A stretch of DNA of 64,000 nt from Cellulosilyticum sp. I15G10I2 (GCF_900095725.1 NZ_FMMP01000025.1:26535-90534); one strand, 5' to 3'; shown: positions 1 through 9,635, counted from the stretch's first letter. Made by a program: numbers and translations. The notes: generated by a model not told the origin, from the sequence alone.

Positions 1-16
1 ACATAGAGCACGTACT

Positions 17-42
17 AATAATAAAAAAATGTTTTTATTATT
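17..42. repeat. AT-rich hairpin upstream of the peptide transporter operon
   Basis: An 11-bp inverted repeat of A/T bases with a short loop lies about 145 bases before the first gene. It could be the terminator of a gene left of the window or part of the operon's leader. The rest of 1-187 holds no gene; AGGAG at about 171-175 is the ribosome site for the first CDS. Confidence 0.4.
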
Positions 43-187
43 TAAACTGCAAATTATGATACTGTTGAAAATATTGAACAGTATACATAAAAACAAGGAA
101 GTGTATAAATTTGCAGTAAAGCGAATAATGATTCGGAATGGATACGTGTGATCGAATTTATGTAAACTGTTGAGGAGATGAAAGAGA

Positions 188-1777
188 ATGAAAAAGACAT
201 GGGCTTTATTATTAGCTTCAACACTGGCTTTTACAATGCTTACTGGTTGTGGTAGCAGTGAAACAGGTAGTAAAAATGCTAGTGAAAGTAGTGCTAGTAC
301 GAAAGAAGATAAAGCAAGTCAAACAATAGTATTTGCACAAGGGGCAGAACCACGAGGATTAGACCCTGCATTTGTTGATGATGGCGAATCATCAAAGGTA
401 ATCGTTAATATTTATGAAGGTCTTTTAGCATATGAAAAAGATTCTACAGAAGTTATACCAGCGCTCGCTGAAAGTTGGGAAAAAGGTGATGATGGCCTTT
501 CTTACACGTTTAAATTACGTGAAGGGGTTAAATTCCACGATGGAACTGACTTTAATGCAGAAGCAGTAAAAATGAATATCGATAGACAAATTCCACCACA
601 GGTTGTTGAAGATATGCCCTATGCAAGCTTCGTTTTTGCAGATGTGAAAGATGTAGAAGCTATTGATACATATACTGTTAAGATTAATCTTACAAAACAA
701 AACTCAGCATTTCTTGCAAACCTTGCAATGAGCCTTGCAGCGCCTATTGTAAGCCCTAAAGCACTTGAAGAAAACGCTGGTAATGTCAATAAAGCACCAG
801 TTGGAACAGGCCCTTATAAGTTTGTAAGCTGGAGTCCAGCAGAGGATATTATTTTAGAAAGAAATGAAGAATATTGGGGAGAAAAAGCAAAGACTCAAAA
901 CGTAGTATTTAAATTTATTCCTGATAACTCAGCTAGAATCGTTGCACTTAAAAATGGTGAAGTTGATATTATAGACGGTATTGACTCAACTGGTGTTGCT
1001 CAAATAGAAGCAGATGGCAATGTGCTTTATAATATGCCAGGTATGAATATCAACTACATGGCTTATAATGTATCAAGAAAACCATTTGATAATCCAGCTG
1101 TAAGAGTAGCTCTTTCTAAAGCAATCAATGTACCAGAACTTGTAAAAGCACTTTATGGTGATTATGCAGAAACAGCAACAACAATACTTCCTTCATTCAT
1201 TCCAGGATACAGTGAGAATGTTAAACAAGTTGCATATGATCCAGAAGCTGCAAAAGCAGAACTTGCTGCAGCAGGATTTAATCAAGATATTAAAATGATT
1301 GTTTATAATAACCCAAGACCTTATAACCCAAGAAATAAAGCTTTAGCTGAAACGATTCTATCTTATTTCAGTAAAGTGGGTGTAAATGTTATAATAGAAG
1401 ATTATGACTGGACCACTTATAAAGATAAAGTAATAGCTGGAGATTATGATGTATGTTTCTACGGTTGGATCGGGGATAACGGTGACCCTGATAACTTCCT
1501 TAATCTTTTAGGAGATCAAAATCCAGCACTTAATGTTTCTCGTTTTAATGATGCTACATACAACGAAATGATTTCACAAGGTACTTCAACTGAGAAAGGT
1601 CCTGAAAGAGATGCAATCTATGAAAAAGCAGAACAATATATTGCAGATCTTGCTATTTGGGTTCCGATTTCTCATGCATCTAGCCTTTCAGCACATACCC
1701 CAAGTGTTCAGAATTATTCTTATCATGCAACAGGTAATATTTTCTTTAAAGATATGTATAAGGAATCTGCTAAATAA
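188..1777 (+). CDS. Oligopeptide/dipeptide ABC transporter, substrate-binding lipoprotein
   Basis: This 529-residue protein is an extracellular solute-binding protein of family 5 (OppA/DppA type), which captures peptides or a similar ligand and hands them to the permease pair encoded downstream. The N-terminus has Lys residues, a hydrophobic stretch and the lipobox LTGC with Cys at residue 21, so it should be a membrane-anchored lipoprotein. A Ser/Lys-rich linker follows, then the family-typical segment around RGLDPAFVDDGESS. The ligand is not readable from sequence; peptides, nickel chelates and glutathione are all used in this family. It heads a five-gene importer operon and is separated from the permease genes by a strong hairpin that may let it be made in excess. 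Confidence 0.93.
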   Translation: MKKTWALLLASTLAFTMLTGCGSSETGSKNASESSASTKEDKASQTIVFAQGAEPRGLDPAFVDDGESSKVIVNIYEGLLAYEKDSTEVIPALAESWEKGDDGLSYTFKLREGVKFHDGTDFNAEAVKMNIDRQIPPQVVEDMPYASFVFADVKDVEAIDTYTVKINLTKQNSAFLANLAMSLAAPIVSPKALEENAGNVNKAPVGTGPYKFVSWSPAEDIILERNEEYWGEKAKTQNVVFKFIPDNSARIVALKNGEVDIIDGIDSTGVAQIEADGNVLYNMPGMNINYMAYNVSRKPFDNPAVRVALSKAINVPELVKALYGDYAETATTILPSFIPGYSENVKQVAYDPEAAKAELAAAGFNQDIKMIVYNNPRPYNPRNKALAETILSYFSKVGVNVIIEDYDWTTYKDKVIAGDYDVCFYGWIGDNGDPDNFLNLLGDQNPALNVSRFNDATYNEMISQGTSTEKGPERDAIYEKAEQYIADLAIWVPISHASSLSAHTPSVQNYSYHATGNIFFKDMYKESAK

Positions 1778-1802
1778 TAGAGATTTCAATGAATCATACA
1801 AG

Positions 1803-1842
1803 AGCAAATACCATTCATTAATGAAAGTGAATGGTATTTGCT
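1803..1842 (+). repeat. Perfect intercistronic stem-loop in the peptide transporter operon
   Basis: Two perfectly complementary 15-base arms (1803-1817 and 1828-1842) enclose a 10-base loop between the binding-protein gene and the first permease gene. No T-run follows. It looks like an mRNA-stabilising or processing hairpin protecting the 3' end of the binding-protein message, rather than a full terminator. Confidence 0.7.
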
Positions 1843-1912
1843 ATGTTATTTAATAAGGGATTTATGACCACTTTAGTTTGACAATTAATAACATAGGAGG
1901 AAAGTAGATAAG

Positions 1913-2917
1913 ATGATAAAGTATATCATAAAAAGACTATTATTACTTATTCCAGTATTACTGGGTGTTTCTATTATCATTTTTAGTATTATGCGTGTTT
2001 TTTCCCCAGATCCTTCATCTATTGTACTAGGGCAACATGCAACACAGGAAAAAATGTTTGAGTGGCGCGAGGCAAATGGGCTTAATGAACCAGTTGTAAC
2101 GCAATATTTAGATTATATGAAGGGGGTATTTAAAGGTAATTTTGGGACATCTTATTATACTAAAACACCAGTTGCAAAAGAAATTTTTTCAAGGTTTCCA
2201 GCAACTATTGAACTTGCAATCTGCGCTATAATTTTAGCCTCAATTGTAGGGATATTCTTAGGCGTTATATCTGCAGTTAAGAAGAATTCTATTATTGACA
2301 ATATAAGTATGGTAACAGCTTTAGTAGGTGTTTCCATGCCTATTTTCTGGCTGGGTATTTTACTCATTATACTTTTTTCGGGGACGCTTGGGTGGGTTCC
2401 AGCACAAGGCAGAATAGAAACCCTTTTAAGACCAAGCAATGTAACAGGATTTTATTTGATTGATAGTTTAATAGAAGGAGATATGGATTCTTTTGTTTCA
2501 GCCCTTAGGCATCTCATTCTTCCATCTGTAACGCTCGCTATGTATTCTATGGCAATTATTGCAAGGATGACCAGAAGTACAATGCTTGAAACATTATCAA
2601 AAGACTACATAAGAACAGCAAGAGCAAAAGGGATTGCAGAACATAAGGTAATTAAAAAACATGCGCTATCAAATGCACTTATTCCTATAGTCACTGTCAT
2701 AGGGATACAATTAGGGTATCTTATGGGCGGGGCAGTACTTACAGAGACTGTATTTGCATGGCCAGGAATTGGTAAGTTTACTGTAGAAGCCATTATGAAA
2801 TCTGATTTTCCTATTGTACAAGGTGTTGTACTTTTAATAGCATTTATCTTTGTCATGATGAACCTTGTTGTAGACATTATCTATGCATTTCTTGATCCAC
2901 GTATCAAATATTCTTAA
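1913..2917 (+). CDS. Peptide ABC transporter permease, DppB/OppB type
   Basis: A 334-residue inner-membrane permease. It has the first transmembrane helix typical of DppB/OppB (IIKRLLLLIPVLLGVSIIIF) and the BPD_transp_1 domain. The EAA loop, which docks on the ATPases, lies near residues 225-245 (DYIRTARAKGIAEHKVIKKH). It should form the heterodimeric channel with the next gene's product. The start follows AGGAGG, and the gap to the next gene is only 15 bases, so the two are translated from one message. Confidence 0.93.
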   Translation: MIKYIIKRLLLLIPVLLGVSIIIFSIMRVFSPDPSSIVLGQHATQEKMFEWREANGLNEPVVTQYLDYMKGVFKGNFGTSYYTKTPVAKEIFSRFPATIELAICAIILASIVGIFLGVISAVKKNSIIDNISMVTALVGVSMPIFWLGILLIILFSGTLGWVPAQGRIETLLRPSNVTGFYLIDSLIEGDMDSFVSALRHLILPSVTLAMYSMAIIARMTRSTMLETLSKDYIRTARAKGIAEHKVIKKHALSNALIPIVTVIGIQLGYLMGGAVLTETVFAWPGIGKFTVEAIMKSDFPIVQGVVLLIAFIFVMMNLVVDIIYAFLDPRIKYS

Positions 2918-2932
2918 AGGAGGGACCCAGAG

Positions 2933-3829
2933 ATGAAGACAGAAGAGATCGTTCAAGCGGAGGGTGGCACCCAAAATATCGAAAAGCCAGAGTCTCAATT
3001 TAAACAAATGTGGTATGCACTTATTGAAAATAAAGCAGCTGTTGCTGGTATGATTATTATCTTGTTTTTAATATTTTTAGCGGTATTTTCAAAATTTATT
3101 ATGCCTTATGATCCGAACTATGCGGATTTATCTATTAATAAGCAGGCACCATCTGCGGCCCACTTGTTTGGAACAGATGAACAGGGCAGGGATATCTTAT
3201 CACGGGTTATTGATGGTACTAAAATCTCACTTTCAGTAGGTGTAATAGCAGTTGCTTTTGCGTTAAGTGTAGGAACTGTGCTGGGCGCTATTGCTGGCTA
3301 TAAAGGCGGCAAAGTAGATATTATTATTATGAGATTTATGGATATTATGCTTTCGATACCAGATATATTGCTTGCCATTACTTTTATGGCAGCACTAGGC
3401 CGAGGCATTGATAAAGCCGTTATTGCTATTGGACTGGTGACAGTTCCCGAATATGCAAGGATTGTAAGAGGAAGCATTCTTTCTATTAAAGAAAGCGAGT
3501 TTGTGCAGGCAGCTAAAGTGATTGGAAATAATGATGTTAGAATAGTATTTAAACATATTCTGCCTAACGTACTTTCGCCTATTATTGTTCGTGCAACACT
3601 TGGTATTTCTACAGCCGTTTTAAATACTGCTGCTCTTGGATTTTTAGGACTAGGTGTTCAGCCACCAGCAGCTGAGTGGGGCGATATGCTAGGCCGCGCG
3701 CGAGTATTTATTTTTGAAGCACCTTATATGCTTATTTTCCCAGGAATTGCAATTACGATTACAGTACTTGCATTTAACCTTTTAGGGGATGGGCTAAGAG
3801 ATGCATTTGATCCTAAGGCTAGAAAGTAA
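2933..3829 (+). CDS. Peptide ABC transporter permease, DppC/OppC type
   Basis: A 298-residue permease that partners the preceding DppB-like protein. The N-terminal cytoplasmic tail and first helix (OppC_N domain) precede the motif GTDEQGRDILSRVIDGT, a hallmark of OppC/DppC proteins. The BPD_transp_1 domain follows, with an EAA loop around FVQAAKVIGNNDVRIVFKH. It lies between the DppB-like gene and two ATPase genes with very short gaps, completing the usual B-C-D-F order. AGGAGGG sits just before the ATG. Confidence 0.93.
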   Translation: MKTEEIVQAEGGTQNIEKPESQFKQMWYALIENKAAVAGMIIILFLIFLAVFSKFIMPYDPNYADLSINKQAPSAAHLFGTDEQGRDILSRVIDGTKISLSVGVIAVAFALSVGTVLGAIAGYKGGKVDIIIMRFMDIMLSIPDILLAITFMAALGRGIDKAVIAIGLVTVPEYARIVRGSILSIKESEFVQAAKVIGNNDVRIVFKHILPNVLSPIIVRATLGISTAVLNTAALGFLGLGVQPPAAEWGDMLGRARVFIFEAPYMLIFPGIAITITVLAFNLLGDGLRDAFDPKARK

Positions 3830-3850
3830 TTTGATATAAGGGGTGAGAAA

Positions 3851-4825
3851 ATGTTACTTGAAGTAAAAAATCTTAAAACAGAATTTAAAATGAAAAAAGG
3901 CATAGTAAGTGCAGTCAATGATATCAGCTTTAACTGTGAAAAGGGAGAAATTTTAGCCATTGTTGGAGAGAGTGGATCGGGTAAAAGCGTTACTTCTTTA
4001 TCTATTATGCAGCTTTTAGCAGATAATGCAAAGATTGCAGGTGGAGAAATTTTATATAAGGGTGAGGATTTACTCCAAAAGCCTATCGAAGAGATAAGAG
4101 CGCTTAGAGGCAATCAAATATCCATGATCTTTCAAGAGCCCATGACTTCACTTAATCCAGTTATGCGCATAGGAGATCAGCTTATAGAGAGTATTATGTT
4201 ACATATGAAGTTATCCAAGAAAGATGCACTTAAAAGAGCGGTAGAAATGCTAGAAATAGTGGGTATTCCCTCACCTGATCAAAGGATAAAAGATTATCCC
4301 CATCAAATGTCTGGGGGAATGAGACAAAGAGTTATGATTGCTATGGCTTTATCTTGTAGTCCAGAGTTATTGATAGCAGATGAACCTACTACCGCCCTAG
4401 ACGTAACGATCCAGGCTCAAATTCTTGATATTATTTATAGGTTAAGAGAAAAACTCGGGATGGCAGTTCTATTAATTACCCATGACTTGGGGGTAGTAGC
4501 AGAAGCTGCTGATCGCGTAGTGGTTATGTATTGTGGGAAGATTGTTGAAGAAGCTACAGTAGATAAGATGTTTGAAAAGCCACTTCATCCTTATACTATA
4601 GGTCTTTTAGCTTCTATACCTCATATTGAAGAAGATAAGGAAAGACTCTATATGATTAGGGGAATGGTTCCAAATCCAATGCAGATGCCGACAGGATGTG
4701 CTTTTTCTGATAGATGTGAGAAATGTATGGACATTTGTAAAGAAGTGATGCCAGATTCTATAGCATATGAAGGACATAAAGTGAGATGTCATTTATATAA
4801 CGAACAATTGGAGGTGGCTAAATAA
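3851..4825 (+). CDS. Peptide ABC transporter ATPase, DppD/OppD type
   Basis: A 324-residue ATP-binding subunit. It shows Walker A GESGSGKS (residues 39-46), the Q-loop region around [12 protein letters not shown], the signature SGGMRQR, Walker [13 protein letters not shown] and the switch His in [10 protein letters not shown]. The C-terminal oligopeptide-transporter extension carries HPYT and a four-Cys cluster of the form GC-x4-RC-x2-C-x3-C, as in other DppD/OppD proteins. Its stop codon overlaps the start of the next ATPase gene by one base (ATAATG arrangement), so the two subunits are translationally coupled and should act as a heterodimer. Confidence 0.94.
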   Translation: MLLEVKNLKTEFKMKKGIVSAVNDISFNCEKGEILAIVGESGSGKSVTSLSIMQLLADNAKIAGGEILYKGEDLLQKPIEEIRALRGNQISMIFQEPMTSLNPVMRIGDQLIESIMLHMKLSKKDALKRAVEMLEIVGIPSPDQRIKDYPHQMSGGMRQRVMIAMALSCSPELLIADEPTTALDVTIQAQILDIIYRLREKLGMAVLLITHDLGVVAEAADRVVVMYCGKIVEEATVDKMFEKPLHPYTIGLLASIPHIEEDKERLYMIRGMVPNPMQMPTGCAFSDRCEKCMDICKEVMPDSIAYEGHKVRCHLYNEQLEVAK

Positions 4826-5853
4826 TGGAAAAAGAAGTACTTCTTGAAATTAAAAATCTTTCCAAGCATTTCATAGTAGAAAAAAACTTTTTTGGTAAAC
4901 CACTTAAAGTTCTTAAAGCTGTAGATGCTGTATCTTTTAAAATATATAAACAAGAAGCCATTGGACTTGTTGGAGAAAGTGGCTGTGGCAAAACAACTAT
5001 TGGTAAAATGCTGGCCAATGTCTATGCGCCAACAAGCGGGCAAATACTTTATAATGGTGTGGATTTAGCAAAGCTTAGTGAACGTCAAAGAAGAGCATAC
5101 TGCAGTGAGATCCAGCTTGTATTTCAAGATCCTTACGAATCACTTAACCCAAGAATGACTATTGGAGATATTATTGCTGAGCCTATTATAATCAATAAAT
5201 TATTACCAAAAGCTGAGATAGAAAAACGTGTGACTTATTTATTGAATTGTGTAGGGCTTGCAAATCACCATCGTAACCGTTATCCTCATGAGTTTTCCGG
5301 TGGCCAGCGTCAAAGGGTTGGGATTGCTAGAGCTTTAGCTGTTCAGCCAAAGTTAATTGTGTGTGACGAACCGGTTTCGGCACTTGATGTATCTATCCAA
5401 GCACAGGTCTTAAACTTGCTGAGTGATTTGAAAGAAGAGTTTGGCTTAACATATTTATTTATTGCCCATGGCTTAAATGTGGTTAAACATATTAGTGATC
5501 GTGTAGGCGTTATGTATCTTGGTAAAATCCAAGAGTTTGCAGACAAAAAAGAACTTTATACAAATCCTACGCATCCTTATACAAAAGCGTTACTTTCATC
5601 AACACCTATTACTGATCCAAAGCTTAAAGCTAAAAAAGAAAGAATTATTCTAACTGGCGATGTACCAAGTCCAATTAATCCGCCTCAAGGATGCAGTTTT
5701 AATACAAGATGTTACAGGGACAAACTAGAAAGCTGTATGAAGGTATGTCCGGAGCTTGTAGATGTAAGTGGTAAAGAGCACTTTGTAGCTTGCCATCTGT
5801 TTGAAGCTTATTCTCAGGCAGATGCAGCGCATTCTGCTGCTATAGTAGGCTAA
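4825..5853 (+). CDS. Peptide ABC transporter ATPase, DppF/OppF type
   Basis: A 342-residue second ATPase of the importer. It has Walker A GESGCGKT, signature SGGQRQR, Walker B LIVCDEPVSALD and a C-terminal extension with HPYTKALLSSTP followed by a Cys cluster (GCSFNTRC...C...C). The switch region reads IAHGLNVV where relatives usually have ISHDL; the His is kept but the following Asp is Gly. Whether that affects hydrolysis is unknown. It is the last gene of the transporter operon, followed by a very long hairpin. Confidence 0.93.
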   Translation: MEKEVLLEIKNLSKHFIVEKNFFGKPLKVLKAVDAVSFKIYKQEAIGLVGESGCGKTTIGKMLANVYAPTSGQILYNGVDLAKLSERQRRAYCSEIQLVFQDPYESLNPRMTIGDIIAEPIIINKLLPKAEIEKRVTYLLNCVGLANHHRNRYPHEFSGGQRQRVGIARALAVQPKLIVCDEPVSALDVSIQAQVLNLLSDLKEEFGLTYLFIAHGLNVVKHISDRVGVMYLGKIQEFADKKELYTNPTHPYTKALLSSTPITDPKLKAKKERIILTGDVPSPINPPQGCSFNTRCYRDKLESCMKVCPELVDVSGKEHFVACHLFEAYSQADAAHSAAIVG

Positions 5854-5896
5854 TTAGATTTGATTAACAAATGAGCAGGCTGTACTAAAATAAAGT

Positions 5897-5954
5897 AAAT
5901 GATCAATAAGCTAGTTAGGATAGATAGTTATCTTAACTAGCTTATTGATCATTT
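5897..5954. terminator. Long hairpin after the peptide transporter operon
   Basis: A 26-bp stem with a single G-U position and a 6-base loop lies between two convergent genes: the transporter operon on + and a short ORF on -. No clear T-run follows on +. It probably acts as a bidirectional terminator or 3' stabiliser. Confidence 0.6.
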
Positions 5955-5969
5955 AGAGTGTATAAGGTG

Positions 5970-6068
5970 TTAGCGGTTGGCTTGGGAGGCAAATTTTTTG
6001 ATAGTAAGTTCTTCAATACTTAGTAAATCTTGAATAGCAGATAATTCTTTTGTTGTTAAAGTATTCAT
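5970..6068 (-). CDS. 32-residue protein resembling the N-terminus of CotF-like spore coat proteins
   Basis: A short ORF preceded by a strong ribosome site (AAAGGGGGT) five bases before the ATG encodes MNTLTTKELSAIQDLLSIEE followed by LTIKKFASQANR. It has a helical, Leu/Ile-periodic pattern. The pattern 'LTTKELS.I.D.L..EELTIKKF.' resembles the first helix of CotF-like or ferritin-fold small coat proteins of Clostridia, which are normally 60-90 residues. It may be a mini-protein or a truncated copy. I am fairly sure it is translated, given the ribosome site; the family link is a resemblance only. Confidence 0.5.
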   Translation of the reverse strand: MNTLTTKELSAIQDLLSIEELTIKKFASQANR

Positions 6069-6243
6069 AAGTTACCCCCTTTAAAATATCGCATTATTAG
6101 TATTTGATAAATGATATAGATTATACAGCAGCTGTGGTTTATAAAAGGTAATATAGCTTATAGAAAAAAATGTATAATAAAATAATTTTTGGTAAAAATA
6201 ATGTGAGAATGTAGGATTATAGTTTAACTAGGAGGATAAATTT

Positions 6244-6858
6244 ATGAAAATGAAAGTATTAATCTTAGCCGCAGCCTTAACTGCTTCAATATTAGCAGGA
6301 TGCACCCCAAAAGCTGAAGCTGAGCCTAAACCAACTGAGACTCCAACACAAGAGGAAACCAATAAAGATACAACTTTAACAGAAGAGAAGAGTACTCAAG
6401 ATAAAGAACAAAAAGTTGATGCAGTTACAACAGCTTCAATAGTAGATAGTGAGGATGCTTTTGAAAAAGCAATAGGAAAAGATGGGACTTGGATTATATG
6501 TGCGTTAAAAGATTTAACATTTGAGAAAGATCTTGTTCTGGAAGGTGAATTTAAAAACGGTAAAAAGAATGATGATGGGACAGATGCTATTCAACGTAAA
6601 ATAGCCCTTTATACACAAGATGATGATAGAAAAGTAACAAACAGATTTACTTTAACAGCACCTAAGCTAACGATTAAGAGTCCAAATGCCAGAATTCAAA
6701 GCGGAACCTTTAAAGGTGAACTTTATGTAGAAACTAATGATTTTCAATTAGTAGATGCTGTAGTTGAGGGAAACATTTATTTTAATAGTGAAGATGCTAA
6801 AGCTGGGTTTAAGATGGATGAGAAATCTTCAATTACTGGTAAGCAGGAAGTTAGGTAA
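6244..6858 (+). CDS. Putative lipoprotein of unknown function with a beta-helix-like C-terminus
   Basis: A 204-residue protein with a signal sequence and lipobox (ILAGC, Cys at about residue 20), so it is probably a surface-anchored lipoprotein. A low-complexity Glu/Thr/Lys linker runs to about residue 60. The C-terminal part has alternating short strands with Ile/Val/Phe repeats (LTIKSPNARIQSGTFKGELY and following). This is reminiscent of a short right-handed beta-helix or bactofilin-like solenoid, but no active site is visible. It is transcribed alone: a ribosome site (AGGAGG) precedes it and a clean terminator follows. I do not recognise a named family. Confidence 0.75.
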   Translation: MKMKVLILAAALTASILAGCTPKAEAEPKPTETPTQEETNKDTTLTEEKSTQDKEQKVDAVTTASIVDSEDAFEKAIGKDGTWIICALKDLTFEKDLVLEGEFKNGKKNDDGTDAIQRKIALYTQDDDRKVTNRFTLTAPKLTIKSPNARIQSGTFKGELYVETNDFQLVDAVVEGNIYFNSEDAKAGFKMDEKSSITGKQEVR

Positions 6859-6864
6859 TGATAT

Positions 6865-6900
6865 AACGGCTTAGAACTTTTTGGTTCTAAGCCGTTTTTA
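6865..6900. terminator. Intrinsic terminator after the lipoprotein gene
   Basis: AACGGCTTAGAAC pairs with GTTCTAAGCCGTT around a 6-base loop, followed by T5. The next gene is convergent and ends 19 bases later, so the stem may serve both. Confidence 0.85.
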
Positions 6901-6918
6901 CATAGTGCAGAGTAAGTT

Positions 6919-9390
6919 TTATACAAACAGATTAAGGCTGGCATCATCTGTTTCAGCAAGGTAGGAAGCTACGCCTCCAAAGTCTATGCCGTCTATAAGT
7001 TCTTCTTGCTTGATCCCCATAACATCCATACTCATCGTACAAGCAACAATATGGACACCCCCAGCTAAAGCTTTTTCAATAAGTGTTTCGAGTGAGTCAA
7101 CATTTTTACTGGTCATAACCCCCTTCATCATTACAGATCCCATTCCCCCCATATTCATTTTAGAAAGCTGAAGTTTTCTGGCCCCTTTTGGCATCATCGC
7201 ACCAAACATTTTTTCGATAAAGGCTTTATTAACCTTTGGAGAATTTGATTTTCTAAGCACATTAAGTCCCCAGAACGTAAAGAACATAGTTACCTTTTTG
7301 CCCATTGCAGCAGCCCCATTAGCAATGATAAAGCTTGCCATAACCTTATCAAAATCGCCGCTGAAGACAACTAAAGTAGTACCTTCTTTGGTGGACGGTG
7401 GAATAGCTTGCTGTAGTGTATCGCTGCACGCAGAGAGACTTGTACCTTTTTGAATAGTGGCCGATACTCTGCCATTTACAAATGAAGCATCTAAAAAGGT
7501 ATTGCCTGTTTTGCCACACCATTTTTCTATATCTTTTTTAAAACCAAAGTCACTTGCACTCACTTTAATAATATCGCCGTCTTGGAGTGTTTTTAAGGTA
7601 TCATTTACTTTCATAATAGGGCCTGGGCACTGAAGACCACAGGCATCAAGTTCAATAGTTTTAGCTAAGGTATTAAGGGAAGCAGTTTGTTTTTCAGGCA
7701 TTTTAGCATCTCCTTTATCTAAAATAATATCATCTTCACTAGTACCTAAGGTTAAAAGTTCATAACTTTTGAGTCCGCCATCTAAATTAAGGACATTAAA
7801 GCCGTGCTGTATAAGCATACGGGCAGCTACATAACCACGAAGGCCTACCATACACGTGGTAATAAGTGTTTGATCTTTAGGCAGTTCATCAAGTCGTGTG
7901 CGGAGCTCTCCAAGAGGGATATGGATACTGCCTGGAATGTGAGAGAGTTCATATTCAATAGTTTCACGGATATCCAATATTACATGATTTTGTTTTAAGA
8001 GTGTATCTACATCTTTTGCGGATATAATTTTAACTTTACCGTCTAGAATATTTTCAGCGATATAACCTAACATATTAACTGGGTCTTTTGCAGAAGAATA
8101 GGGAGGTGCATAGCAAAGCTCTAAATCAGCAAGCTTAGGAGCCAGAGCACCAAGCTGCATAGCTGTGGCGATTACATCAATACGTTTATCAGTGCCACTC
8201 ATACCAACACCTTGTGCGCCAAGTATTTGACCAGTTTGACTGTTAAATAGTAATTTAAAGCTCATCATAGCAGCATCAGGATAATAACCGGCATGATTGT
8301 AGGGATGAGTATGAATAGCTGTATAAGGTATGTGCAGTTTAGAAAGATTTTTTTCATTAGCACCCGTCAGAGCGATAGTAAGATCAAATACTTTAGCAAT
8401 ACTGCTACCGCAAGTACCTTTATAGCTTTCATCACTTCCGTTTAAAATATCTGCAAGCAGCCTGCCTTGTCTGTTGGCAGGCCAAGCGAGCGGAATAAAA
8501 GTAGGTGTCTTAGTTGTAAAATCTGTGACCTCTATAGCATCACCTATGGCATAAATATCTTTAACACTTGTTTCAAAACGCTCATTAACCTTAATCGTAT
8601 TTCTTACGCCAAGCGCGCCTCCGATACTTTTTATAAGTTCGCTTTCCGATACGACACCAATAGCTAGAATAATAATATCAGCTGTTAATTCTTTTGAATG
8701 GTTAATCATAAGGCGTCTGCCATTGTCTTTAACCTCAGTAATTTCTGACTCTAAAAGAATATTGACATGGTGTTCTCTAAGGTGGTGATGGATAATAGCG
8801 GCCATCTCAAAATCAAGCGGACTCATTAACTGATTAGCTTTTTCAATAATCGTTATCTGGAGCCCTAAGTCCTTAAGGTTTTCAGCCATTTCAAGTCCGA
8901 TAAAGCCTCCGCCAATAATAACTGCAGTTTTAGCAGCTTGAGACTTAACAAAAGATTTAATGTTATCAGAATCAGGAATAGTTCTCAGCGTAAAAAGGTT
9001 AGATGCATCTGAAAGTCCCATAATGTCTGGGACAAAGGGTGTTGCCCCCGGAGAAAGAATGAGTTGATCGTAAGCAACTTCTGATACTTCGTCAGTCATT
9101 AAATTTTTAGCCACTACTTTTTTAGAATCTGGCAGGATATTTATTACTTCCGTTTGAATATGAATAGTTATATTAAATTTATCTTGGATTTCCTCGGGGG
9201 TTTGGAGAATTAAATGATTTTTATCTGTAATTGTACCGCCTACGTAGTAAGGCAATCCACAATTAGCAAAAGAAATATACTTGCCCCGTTCAAACATAAT
9301 TATTCTGCAAGTTTCATCTAATCTTCTAAGTCTTGCTGCAAAGCTTGCACCTCCAGCAACACCACCGACAATAACATATGTTTTATTCAT
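6919..9390 (-). CDS. CoA-disulfide reductase fused to rhodanese, TusA-like and DsrE-like domains
   Basis: An 823-residue fusion. The first ~440 residues are an FAD- and NAD(P)H-dependent pyridine nucleotide-disulfide oxidoreductase of the CoA-disulfide/polysulfide reductase group. GGVAGG marks the FAD site and SFANCGLPYYVGG carries the redox Cys44. Next comes a rhodanese domain with Cys in TTCMVGLRG, then a TusA/SirA-like domain with its CPGP motif (CGLQCPGPIMK), and finally a DsrE/DsrF-like domain. Together these suggest persulfide or polysulfide reduction and sulfur relay, with CoA-SH recycling as an alternative. The start at 9390 is chosen because AGGAGG lies seven bases before it; the upstream in-frame start has no ribosome site. 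Confidence 0.9.
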   Translation of the reverse strand: MNKTYVIVGGVAGGASFAARLRRLDETCRIIMFERGKYISFANCGLPYYVGGTITDKNHLILQTPEEIQDKFNITIHIQTEVINILPDSKKVVAKNLMTDEVSEVAYDQLILSPGATPFVPDIMGLSDASNLFTLRTIPDSDNIKSFVKSQAAKTAVIIGGGFIGLEMAENLKDLGLQITIIEKANQLMSPLDFEMAAIIHHHLREHHVNILLESEITEVKDNGRRLMINHSKELTADIIILAIGVVSESELIKSIGGALGVRNTIKVNERFETSVKDIYAIGDAIEVTDFTTKTPTFIPLAWPANRQGRLLADILNGSDESYKGTCGSSIAKVFDLTIALTGANEKNLSKLHIPYTAIHTHPYNHAGYYPDAAMMSFKLLFNSQTGQILGAQGVGMSGTDKRIDVIATAMQLGALAPKLADLELCYAPPYSSAKDPVNMLGYIAENILDGKVKIISAKDVDTLLKQNHVILDIRETIEYELSHIPGSIHIPLGELRTRLDELPKDQTLITTCMVGLRGYVAARMLIQHGFNVLNLDGGLKSYELLTLGTSEDDIILDKGDAKMPEKQTASLNTLAKTIELDACGLQCPGPIMKVNDTLKTLQDGDIIKVSASDFGFKKDIEKWCGKTGNTFLDASFVNGRVSATIQKGTSLSACSDTLQQAIPPSTKEGTTLVVFSGDFDKVMASFIIANGAAAMGKKVTMFFTFWGLNVLRKSNSPKVNKAFIEKMFGAMMPKGARKLQLSKMNMGGMGSVMMKGVMTSKNVDSLETLIEKALAGGVHIVACTMSMDVMGIKQEELIDGIDFGGVASYLAETDDASLNLFV

Positions 9391-9487
9391 ATAAGACCTC
9401 CTGTTTAAAGGATATTTAGAATACATTCAGTACTATCATTACTATATGAAGCATCAATTATAATATACTTCTTTTTAAAAGGAATGA

Positions 9488-9504
9488 ATGTAACTTTGTT
9501 ACAT
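9488..9504. promoter_or_regulatory. Palindromic candidate operator upstream of the CoA-disulfide reductase
   Basis: A perfect 7-3-7 inverted repeat, ATGTAAC-TTT-GTTACAT, lies about 100 bases before the reductase start. On the minus strand it sits just upstream of a TATAAT-like -10. This is a plausible site for a dimeric redox or sulfide-responsive regulator; the regulator is unknown. Confidence 0.4.
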
Positions 9505-9635
9505 AAACTAACTATAAGTTGTTTCTCTATATGTAGTGTAATTTTAATATAAATGAAATGTGATTGTATTAATTATTTGATAATATATATGTAGGGATTG
9601 ATATACAAAAAAATGTTTCCCCTTTTCTTTTAAAA

